A DNA stretch of 36,380 nucleotides, from the NCBI GenBank assembly GCA_024400295.1, contig JAKSNA010000027.1, positions 1 through 36,380 of the forward strand, read 5' to 3'. The translations under genes and the position numbers were made by a program. Every line of letters begins with the position of its first letter. Position 1 is the first letter of the stretch. Positions 1 to 5,696 of the stretch are shown here, piece by piece. The DNA comes from Bacteroidales bacterium (GTDB lineage: Bacteria; Bacteroidota; Bacteroidia; Bacteroidales; F082). A model generated the notes under the pieces. The model saw only the letters and a list, made by a program, of their open reading frames with translations. It was not told where the DNA came from and ran no database searches.

Positions 1-368
1 AATTTCCTATGCGGCCAAGCTTTGGAATGATTTCAGAATAGCAGCAAACGCTATGATTTATAATATGTTAGTTGTATTTTGTATCTGTTTTTATAATTAT
101 CTGTTTTGTGTGTTGAATATCATTTTTAGATATACTGTTCTCAAAACCAGCCCCGCCGCCAACTTGAGGTCGGTGCGTCGTCGCTGTTTTTTAAGCTGCA
201 AAATTACACTTTAATTTGATACGACTTTCAATTGGTGAATAAAAAATCATATTTTTGCGAGGTTTTTAAATTTGAAAAAAATGATCCGCAGTCGTATTTC
301 CAAATCAAAGCCGAAAACTATTGATTTTCAAATTGAAGACATTTTACAAGTCCTGGGTCTGATGCGAT
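1..368. other. Window-edge region without a clear gene
   Basis: No convincing gene was found in this 368-base stretch. One plus-strand frame is open from position 2 to a stop near 211 and starts without a start codon, so it could be the 3' tail of a gene beginning outside the window; its translation is rich in aromatic and cysteine residues and matched no family I recognise. From about 226 onward there is a promoter-like sequence and a terminator-like hairpin, both on the plus strand, with only a 34-codon reading frame (ATG at 281, stop at 383-385) between and across them. That frame runs through the terminator hairpin, which argues against it being a protein gene. Confidence 0.3.
226..257 (+). 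promoter_or_regulatory. Bacteroidota-type promoter with no obvious gene downstream
   Basis: TTTC at 226-229 (one mismatch to the -33 TTTG) is followed by a 20-base spacer and TATTTTTG at 250-257, which fits the TAnnTTTG -7 consensus. No annotated plus-strand gene follows; the next feature is the terminator hairpin at 348-381, so this may drive a short RNA. Confidence 0.4.
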
Positions 369-381
369 TCAGGACTTTTTT
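348..381 (+). terminator. Rho-independent terminator-like hairpin
   Basis: AAGTCCTG (348-355) pairs with CAGGACTT (370-377), an 8-bp perfect stem, and is followed by a run of six T residues (376-381) on the plus strand. The second arm overlaps the stop codon of the minus-strand acyltransferase gene. The T tract is on the plus strand only, so the hairpin would terminate rightward transcription. Confidence 0.55.
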
Positions 382-1481
382 GTGAGCCTTTTCCTTATCG
401 GAATATCGTAAAACCTCATTAAAATCGCAGCTGTCGCGATGGTAATCAACGCGATGGCTGCCGGCGTGCACCATCCGTAAGGGCCGAAAGGATGACGGCC
501 TTCGTTAATCCAGCCGATGTAAAGATATATGAACGGATAGTGGATCGCGTAAAGAGGGTAGGAGAGGTCGCCGATGAATTTCAACGACTTGTGTTCGAAA
601 CCGCTTTGCGCAACGCCTTTCGCGCTGAACCATATTATTGTGGGGAAACAGATTGCGACGCATAAGAACTCAAAGTAAACGTTCAGTTTTCCGAGCGACG
701 GGACGCAGAGAAGCATGACGAGCAACGCCGCATATATAATAAAGGTGTGTTTTCTTTCGGAAGACTTGACCTTTTTCTTTCTGAAATTTCTGATCAGCAG
801 CATTCCAAGACCGTAGTCGAATGACATTCTGAGGAAGCCGCCGAGCAGACTCACCGGTTGCGACGACCAGCCGTAGCCGAGGCTACCGTACGGCCCGAAA
901 ATCCCGACGCAAAGGAACGAGACACCTGTGACCGCCACCCATATTTTCAGCGTTTTTGTCGTGAACTTCCTGATTGCCAATGCGTAAACGATGTTTCCGA
1001 TGTATTCGAAAAACAGCGACCAATGCGGGCCGTTGAGCGGGAAGATCTCGGTGTTTCCGCGGACATCTAATCTTGCGGGCGACGGCAATAAAAGCAGGGC
1101 CAATATCGTGCTGAGCGCGATGTTTACCAAGCTGTTGGCGTTTCCGTCCCATTTCAATCCGCCTTGAAAGAGAAACACAGCCAATCCGACAGCGACACCC
1201 ATCACGACCATTGGGTGAAGACGTACCAGACGTTTCCTGAAAAACTGCCCGACCGACATCTTGTCCCATTCATTATCGTATGCATAACCCATCACGAAAC
1301 CCGACAGAATCAGGAAGAAATCGACGGCGAGAAAGCCGTGGAACATGTTTTGTTCTGGTTCGCCGGCGGCAAAGGCGACCGCCTCAAAAAGATGAAAGCC
1401 CAAGACCATCAACGCCGCCACGCCGCGCAGACCGTCAAGATAAAGATAATGAGTTTTATTGATGGTAGATGTGTTTGACAT
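369..1481 (-). CDS. Acyltransferase family 3 membrane protein (OafA/YrhL-like)
   Basis: An integral membrane acyltransferase of the acyltransferase-3 family, which transfers acyl groups to extracytoplasmic sugars such as O-antigen, capsule or peptidoglycan. The N-terminus carries the family signature YLDGLRGVAALMVLGFH with the conserved histidine, then FLAVDFFLILSGFVMGY and an RLVRLHP motif in the next loop; roughly ten hydrophobic segments follow. I chose the ATG at 1481 (protein begins MSNTSTINKTHYLYLDGLRG, 370 aa) rather than an in-frame TTG at 1496. It lies downstream of the YoeB toxin on the same strand, 55 bases away, and may be read from the same transcript. The substrate cannot be deduced from the sequence and no glycan biosynthesis genes flank it in the window. 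Confidence 0.85.
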   Translation of the reverse strand: MSNTSTINKTHYLYLDGLRGVAALMVLGFHLFEAVAFAAGEPEQNMFHGFLAVDFFLILSGFVMGYAYDNEWDKMSVGQFFRKRLVRLHPMVVMGVAVGLAVFLFQGGLKWDGNANSLVNIALSTILALLLLPSPARLDVRGNTEIFPLNGPHWSLFFEYIGNIVYALAIRKFTTKTLKIWVAVTGVSFLCVGIFGPYGSLGYGWSSQPVSLLGGFLRMSFDYGLGMLLIRNFRKKKVKSSERKHTFIIYAALLVMLLCVPSLGKLNVYFEFLCVAICFPTIIWFSAKGVAQSGFEHKSLKFIGDLSYPLYAIHYPFIYLYIGWINEGRHPFGPYGWCTPAAIALITIATAAILMRFYDIPIRKRLTKKS

Positions 1482-1535
1482 GTGAATGGCATTCAATAGA
1501 TTTCATTCAAAGGTGATATTGTTAGAAACTGTGTT

Positions 1536-1796
1536 TTACAGGTAATGTCCTTTCAATGAGTGAATTGTGATTGTGTCAACTTCAACTTTATAAACCATTC
1601 TGTTTTCTTGGTCAATTCTGCGACTCCAATATCCAGATAAATTGTGCCGTAGTGGTTCTGGTTTTCCAATGCCTGAAAATGGGGTTTCAATTGTGCTTTT
1701 AAGCAATTCTTCAATTCTTTTCAATATCTTTTGGTTGCTTGTCTCATACCAAAATTGAAGGTCTGTCTCGGCAGTTGGCTTAAATTTTAATTCCAT
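1536..1796 (-). CDS. yoeB: YoeB/Txe-family mRNA-interferase toxin
   Basis: An 86-residue RelE/ParE-superfamily toxin that, in characterised YoeB proteins, binds the ribosome A site and cleaves mRNA. The YoeB signature LRHNLSGYWSRRI is at residues 49-61. The residues used for catalysis by E. coli YoeB appear conserved with a one-residue offset: Glu47, Arg66, His84 and Tyr85 at the C-terminal GHYL. The start overlaps the 3' end of the upstream antitoxin gene by 17 bases, typical for a translationally coupled toxin-antitoxin operon. Length and termini match the family, so the toxin appears intact. Confidence 0.88.
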   Translation of the reverse strand: MELKFKPTAETDLQFWYETSNQKILKRIEELLKSTIETPFSGIGKPEPLRHNLSGYWSRRIDQENRMVYKVEVDTITIHSLKGHYL

Positions 1797-1980
1797 ATTT
1801 TCCTAAATCCAAAGTCTTTGAAGGTTCTGTCTCACTTTTTCTGATCTTATTCACAAACTCTTGATTATAAGGATTTTCATTATCATTGTTAACTGTGAAA
1901 ACGCCCAACGAAATTATGTAATCCAATGTTTTTATTGCGAGGGAATTGCGAGGGTTGAATTTTAATGTAACAGTTGCCAT
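1780..1980 (-). CDS. Antitoxin partner of YoeB (DUF2683-like)
   Basis: A 66-residue protein beginning MATVTLKFNPRNSLAIKTLD and ending SKTLDLGKYGIKI. I recognise this as the Bacteroidota-type small antitoxin that precedes RelE/YoeB toxins (DUF2683-like), distinct from the E. coli YefM type. The open frame extends upstream to 2121, but the internal ATG at 1980 is preferred because the upstream part is low-complexity and lies across the promoter region. A TATCTTTG -7 element lies 45 bases upstream of this start. By family logic it should neutralise the toxin and repress the operon; neither was shown here. Confidence 0.75.
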   Translation of the reverse strand: MATVTLKFNPRNSLAIKTLDYIISLGVFTVNNDNENPYNQEFVNKIRKSETEPSKTLDLGKYGIKI

Positions 1981-2024
1981 CTTATTATAATTAGCGTTAA
2001 TCTTTGTTTTGAATAAATTTTCTG

Positions 2025-2032
2025 CAAAGATA
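2025..2032 (-). promoter_or_regulatory. -7 promoter element of the toxin-antitoxin operon
   Basis: Read on the minus strand the sequence is TATCTTTG followed by C, a perfect TAnnTTTG element, 45 bases upstream of the antitoxin ATG. No good -33 element was found at the usual 19-21 base spacing. Confidence 0.45.
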
Positions 2033-2104
2033 CTTGTAATTTTTTGAAAAATCATGCTTCGGCAAAAAAAATAATTTTTTTTTCTTGCACATTCAAAAAA
2101 ATTG

Positions 2105-2112
2105 TATCTTTG
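2105..2112 (+). promoter_or_regulatory. -7 promoter element of the SPFH gene run
   Basis: TATCTTTG, a perfect TAnnTTTG match, lies 53 bases upstream of the SPFH start codon. A TTG at 2085-2087 sits 17 bases upstream, slightly closer than the usual -33 spacing. The leader after it is almost pure A and T. Confidence 0.5.
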
Positions 2113-2165
2113 CGCCATCAAAGTAATATCAAAATAATATCAAAAACAACTAAAAAATTAAACGT

Positions 2166-3125
2166 ATGGAAAACAAGGAAATTGAATTCAAAGGATTGAA
2201 ACTGAATGGTTTCTTCATGTTATTTGTGGTTATCGCCGCCGTCGCCGCCGCGATTTTCGGATTTACAAGATGTACTGAAGGTGAGCCGGTCGGCTTGCTG
2301 ATAGGTGGAATCGTTTTGATTTTAATCGACATTTTTCTCGCAATTGGTTTCAGGATGCTCGAGCCGAACGAGGGCATGGTGATGCTTTTCTTCGGAAAGT
2401 ACCGTGGCACGTTCACGAAGACTGGTTTCTACTGGGTCAATCCACTGATGTCATCGAAGAAGGTGTCACTCCGCGCCCGCAACCTCAACGTCGATCCCAT
2501 CAAGGTGAACGACAAGACCGGTAACCCGATTATGATCGGCCAGATTCTCGTTTGGAAGCTGAAAGACACATATAAGGCGATGTTTGAAATTGATTCTCAG
2601 ACGATTGCCGTCAATACTATGGGTGCAAGCGTCGGAGGCAACGCTGCGGTTTCAAGCCGTATGCGTGCTTTCGAGAGTTTCGTCAGGGTGCAGAGCGATG
2701 CCGCGCTTCGTGAGGTCGCCGGAATGTTCGCCTACGATGACAACGACGACACGAAATCGGGCGAGCTGACACTCCGTTCGGGCGGCTCGGAAATCAACGA
2801 CATCCTCCTCAACAAACTCAACGACCGTCTCGCGATGTCGGGCTTGGAGGTCATCGAGGCGAGAATCAACTATCTGGCGTATTCCCCTGAGATTGCGGCG
2901 GTTATGCTTCGCCGTCAGCAGGCGGCGGCCATCATCGCGGCTCGTGAGAAGATTGTGGAAGGCGCGGTCTCGATGGTCAAGATGGCCCTCGACAAGCTCA
3001 AAGTTGACGAGGTCGTTGAACTCGACGACGACAAGAAAGCCGCTATGGTGAGCAACCTCATGGTCGTGCTCTGCGCCGACGACGCCGCACAGCCTGTCGT
3101 GAACACCGGAACGCTGTATCAGTAG
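2166..3125 (+). CDS. SPFH/Band-7 domain membrane protein
   Basis: A 319-residue membrane protein with two N-terminal transmembrane segments (about residues 14-34 and 44-63), followed by an SPFH/Band-7 domain: the region from LEPNEGMVMLFFGKYRGTF through the junction around ILVWKLKDTYKAMFEI. The C-terminal half contains INYLAYSPEIAAVMLRRQQA followed by an Ala/Lys-rich helical segment, as in stomatin/flotillin-type proteins that form oligomeric rings in membranes and often work with membrane proteases. It is the first gene of a plus-strand run including a CPBP-type protease and several small membrane proteins. Function in this organism is unknown; the fold assignment is strong. Confidence 0.85.
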   Translation: MENKEIEFKGLKLNGFFMLFVVIAAVAAAIFGFTRCTEGEPVGLLIGGIVLILIDIFLAIGFRMLEPNEGMVMLFFGKYRGTFTKTGFYWVNPLMSSKKVSLRARNLNVDPIKVNDKTGNPIMIGQILVWKLKDTYKAMFEIDSQTIAVNTMGASVGGNAAVSSRMRAFESFVRVQSDAALREVAGMFAYDDNDDTKSGELTLRSGGSEINDILLNKLNDRLAMSGLEVIEARINYLAYSPEIAAVMLRRQQAAAIIAAREKIVEGAVSMVKMALDKLKVDEVVELDDDKKAAMVSNLMVVLCADDAAQPVVNTGTLYQ

Positions 3126-3192
3126 GAGATTGAGGCGATTAGGAGATTGAGGAATTTTAGGTAATTAGGAATTTCATATAAAAGCTGATGTT

Positions 3193-3744
3193 ATGGAAAC
3201 GTTAATTTCTTCAATGATAGTCACATTGTTGGTTTATTTGACCGTGGTGATTGTGTCTGTGATATTTTTTATCAAAAAAGCACCTAAATACGTTGTCGCT
3301 GAAGACGGTATTTTTGTTGATGACCTGTCATGCGCGATAAACATCCCGAACAACACAATCAAGTCTGTGAAGCTGATTGACCGATTGCCGAAAATCATTG
3401 TAAAAAACAGTGCGACCAAATTGAGAAACATTCGCAAGGGGAACTTTATGGTCAAACTCGAAAACGGAGTCAAAGAAGCTCTGCTTTTGGTTGAAGATTG
3501 CACAAATTCTCCAGTTATTGAATTGATTACGACCTCAAATCTCATTTATATTAATCTGGGTGATGAAGAAATGACAAGGAATTTGTTCAACGAAATTACT
3601 GAAAAAGTTAAGATTGTTGCGGCTGACGAACTCGTTGTCTATAAAGACAAAAGGACGCAAAAAATATGGTGGATAATTTCAGGAATTATTTTTGTCACGA
3701 CAGGTTTGTACATGTTTGCTGTACATAATATTTGCTGTTCATAA
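3193..3744 (+). CDS. Two-TM membrane protein of unknown function
   Basis: A 183-residue protein with a transmembrane helix at about residues 5-27 and a second at about 158-180, close to the C-terminus. The region between them is predominantly beta-type by residue pattern (alternating hydrophobic and charged residues), reminiscent of PH-like domains in small bacterial membrane proteins, but I could not assign a family. It follows the SPFH gene by 67 bases and precedes a 19-codon membrane ORF and the CPBP protease gene, so it is probably part of one transcript. No catalytic motif is visible. Confidence 0.65.
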   Translation: METLISSMIVTLLVYLTVVIVSVIFFIKKAPKYVVAEDGIFVDDLSCAINIPNNTIKSVKLIDRLPKIIVKNSATKLRNIRKGNFMVKLENGVKEALLLVEDCTNSPVIELITTSNLIYINLGDEEMTRNLFNEITEKVKIVAADELVVYKDKRTQKIWWIISGIIFVTTGLYMFAVHNICCS

Positions 3745-3756
3745 TATAGGGTAGGT

Positions 3757-3816
3757 ATGTCTATCGGATTGATTGCCTTGATAGGATTAGTTTTGTATTA
3801 CATATTTAAAAATTAG
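3757..3816 (+). CDS. Candidate 19-residue single-span membrane peptide
   Basis: A short ORF translating to MSIGLIALIGLVLYYIFKN: one continuous hydrophobic span with a positively charged end, the profile of a real transmembrane micropeptide. The ATG is preceded by GTAGGT, one of the few purine-rich, Shine-Dalgarno-like stretches in the window. It lies 12 bases after the stop of the two-TM protein and its stop is 4 bases before the CPBP protease ATG, so it fits the spacing of the operon. It could be a component of the membrane module or simply a leader whose translation couples to the protease. No homology is known to me. Confidence 0.45.
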   Translation: MSIGLIALIGLVLYYIFKN

Positions 3817-3820
3817 AAAA

Positions 3821-4780
3821 ATGAAAAAATCTCTCATATTCACACTTGTGGTCTGCCTCGTGAGCTGGGCGTTCGCAGCCTTGATGTATTTCGGAATCGG
3901 AATCCATAACACTACAGACAAGCCGCTTCTTTACACACTTTGCGCGACATTTTACATGATCCTGCCGATGCTTTGCGCAATGACGATGCAATTAATTGAT
4001 GGTGAGAAACTTGGCGGCACAGGCCTCCTGAAATTCAAAATAAACTGGACTTGGCTTGTGGCCTGGATTCTGCCTGTTTTGATTGTCGCCGTGACAATTG
4101 TCGTCAACTCGTTCATGCCCGACACGGAGCTGGGATTACATGTCCCGCAGATTCCGAACATCGAAGACCTTCCTGAAGAACAGCAGGAGATGATGCTTAG
4201 GATGAGCAATCCAAAGTTCGTGATTCTGACGACTTTGATTTCGGGCCTGATTGCCGGAATCACGATAAACGCCGTCTTTGCTTTCGGTGAGGAGTACGCC
4301 TGGCGCAATTATCTTGTCAATGCGTTGAAAAAGAAGAACTTCTGGATTGTGTGCCTGTTCGTTGGTGTTGTCTGGGGATTCTGGCATTTCCCGCTCATCC
4401 TGATGGGGCACAACTATCCGGTTCACCGTGTCGGCGGCGTTTTCATGATGGTGGCGATGTGTCTTGCGATGACGCCGATAGAGGTTTATTTGGTTCTAAA
4501 GGCGAAATCGGTTTATCCGGCGGCGATTTTCCATGGCACAATCAATGCTCTTGCAGGAGCTAACATGTTGTTTGTCAGCGGTGGAAACGATCTGCTCAAC
4601 GGATGCCAGGGTCTTTCCGGAATCATCACGATGTCGGTCGTCATCGCAATTGTTTTCATAATCGACAAATTCTTCACCGAAGACAACATCATGTCGAAGA
4701 CAGTGGAGGAAACTTTGAATATCTGCGGCAAATCTGCGGAATCTGCGAGCCAGAACAATATATCTGTTAGAGAAAATTAA
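3821..4780 (+). CDS. CPBP-family intramembrane metalloprotease
   Basis: A 319-residue polytopic membrane protein of the CPBP (CAAX protease and bacteriocin-processing, Abi) family. The three family motifs are present: motif 1 FGEEYAWRNYL with Glu157, Glu158 and Arg162; motif 2 FWHFPLIL with His189; and motif 3 in HGTIN about 50 residues later. These residues form the glutamate/histidine active site in characterised homologues. Seven or eight hydrophobic segments surround them. A soluble loop rich in Glu (around residues 105-130) separates the first and second membrane blocks. It lies between the SPFH protein and a small DNA-binding-like protein; the substrate is unknown. Possible roles include processing of small membrane proteins or peptide toxins. 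Confidence 0.87.
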   Translation: MKKSLIFTLVVCLVSWAFAALMYFGIGIHNTTDKPLLYTLCATFYMILPMLCAMTMQLIDGEKLGGTGLLKFKINWTWLVAWILPVLIVAVTIVVNSFMPDTELGLHVPQIPNIEDLPEEQQEMMLRMSNPKFVILTTLISGLIAGITINAVFAFGEEYAWRNYLVNALKKKNFWIVCLFVGVVWGFWHFPLILMGHNYPVHRVGGVFMMVAMCLAMTPIEVYLVLKAKSVYPAAIFHGTINALAGANMLFVSGGNDLLNGCQGLSGIITMSVVIAIVFIIDKFFTEDNIMSKTVEETLNICGKSAESASQNNISVREN

Positions 4781-4782
4781 TT

Positions 4783-4941
4783 ATGGCAAAGGAAAAAGAA
4801 AACACGAAAAATTTCGTTCTTCGTCTCGACGCCAAGACAATGGAGGCTGTCGAGAAGTGGGCCGCCGATGAGTTCCGCTCCGTCAACGGCCAGCTGCAAT
4901 GGATTATAAATGAAGCACTTAAAAAGAACAAAAGAGTTTAG
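4783..4941 (+). CDS. Arc-like ribbon-helix-helix protein
   Basis: A 52-residue protein starting 2 bases after the protease stop. It reads MAKEKENTKNFVLRLD, then a helix (AKTMEAVEKWAADEF), a turn (RSVNGQ) and a second helix ending in KKNKRV. The N-terminal basic stretch followed by NFVLRLD as the beta strand and two helices is the pattern of Arc/MetJ ribbon-helix-helix DNA-binding proteins. No RelE or other toxin lies adjacent, so it is more likely a regulator of this gene run than an antitoxin. The tight spacing implies translation coupled to the protease gene. Confidence 0.75.
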   Translation: MAKEKENTKNFVLRLDAKTMEAVEKWAADEFRSVNGQLQWIINEALKKNKRV

Positions 4942-4969
4942 TTAAAAGTTAAAAGATTAAAGTTAAAAG
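4941..4969 (+). repeat. GTTAAAAG-type degenerate tandem repeat
   Basis: The gap before the next gene is a run of GTTAAAA, GTTAAAA, GATTAAA and GTTAAAA units, each about seven bases. It also begins at the stop codon of the ribbon-helix-helix gene and ends just before the next ATG. The same motif recurs in inverted orientation upstream of the permease gene at 34244-34283. Confidence 0.55.
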
Positions 4970-4971
4970 AG

Positions 4972-5274
4972 ATGGAAATTTCAACTGTCATTGAGTATGT
5001 ACTTATAATTTTGGTGTTCGGGATGTATTTCGGAATGCCGTTCATCGCAAGGGAATTTGAGAATCTCGACAGACGTATCAAGGCGATTAAAGTGATGAAT
5101 ATCATTTACTTGACATTCACAATCGGCTTGATTGGCTACATCTTGTACGAACTTTGTGGCGGCGACTTTATCTTGAGCGGCGAGTTCAAGGCAACGAGAG
5201 TCTGCCTCATCGTGATTTCAATCATCATGTTCTGCTACAGCTATTTTTTGAAACAGAAAAATTGGAAGAAATAA
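4972..5274 (+). CDS. Small three-TM membrane protein, paralogue 1
   Basis: A 100-residue protein with three hydrophobic segments: residues about 6-24, 45-64 and 76-94, and a basic C-terminus (LKQKNWKK). No family recognised. It resembles the next gene: both share a central segment with YE followed by a short polar loop and a final hydrophobic helix ending in YFLK, so the pair probably arose by duplication. It lies 30 bases after the ribbon-helix-helix gene, separated by GTTAAAAG repeats. Confidence 0.6.
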   Translation: MEISTVIEYVLIILVFGMYFGMPFIAREFENLDRRIKAIKVMNIIYLTFTIGLIGYILYELCGGDFILSGEFKATRVCLIVISIIMFCYSYFLKQKNWKK

Positions 5275-5286
5275 AAAGCATTGATT

Positions 5287-5622
5287 ATGACAGAATTATC
5301 ATCAAATACCGCTGTGGCGAGCGTGATTGTGTGTTTCCTTTTGTTGCCGACTTTCATCAATAAAATCCGTGATGTCGATTGGCGCGAACGATTGTTTGTG
5401 CTTTCAAAAGTGCTTGTGGTTGTTGCATTTGCGGCATTCGTCGGTTTGGTCATCTACGAATTTCTGACCGCCGGAGAAATAACAAAGGCTCAGGTGACTA
5501 AAACGGTCGGAGTGGTTTTTTCGCTGATGTATTCCTACTGGCGGCTTTATTTTCTGAAAGGGAAGGAATTGCGAGTGAAAGAAAAACTCAATCGTTGGAA
5601 AACAAGAGCAAATAACTCGTGA
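5287..5622 (+). CDS. Small three-TM membrane protein, paralogue 2
   Basis: A 111-residue protein (the ATG at 5287 is preferred to the in-frame TTG at 5281) with hydrophobic segments at about 8-25, 40-60 and 76-95, a WR-containing loop and a basic C-terminus ending KTRANNS. Its layout and the motif ending YFLKGKE match the preceding gene. The gap between the two genes is 12 bases. The stop codon falls within the first copy of a three-copy 23-bp tandem repeat, so the repeat has grown over the 3' end of this gene. Function unknown. Confidence 0.6.
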   Translation: MTELSSNTAVASVIVCFLLLPTFINKIRDVDWRERLFVLSKVLVVVAFAAFVGLVIYEFLTAGEITKAQVTKTVGVVFSLMYSYWRLYFLKGKELRVKEKLNRWKTRANNS

Positions 5623-5682
5623 AACTTGTGTTGAAAAACTCGTGAAACTTGTGTTAAAAAACTCGTGAAACTTGTGTTAAAA
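5614..5682 (+). repeat. Three-copy 23-bp tandem repeat
   Basis: Three near-identical 23-base units begin at 5614, 5637 and 5660, each reading AACTCGTGAAACTTGTGTT followed by GAAA or AAAA. Copies 2 and 3 are identical; copy 1 differs by one base. The first copy contains the stop codon of the upstream gene (TGA at 5620-5622). The array ends 15 bases before the acyltransferase ATG and so forms nearly all of its leader. Confidence 0.85.
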
Positions 5683-5696
5683 ATTAATGTCAAAAA

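Noticed and set aside
281..385. 34-codon plus-strand ORF at the left edge
   Set aside because: It runs through a terminator hairpin into the end of a minus-strand gene and has no recognisable pattern.
1981..2121. Upstream extension of the antitoxin frame
   Set aside because: Low-complexity Phe/Lys/Asn-rich, lies over the divergent promoter region, and the conserved antitoxin N-terminus begins at the internal ATG at 1980.
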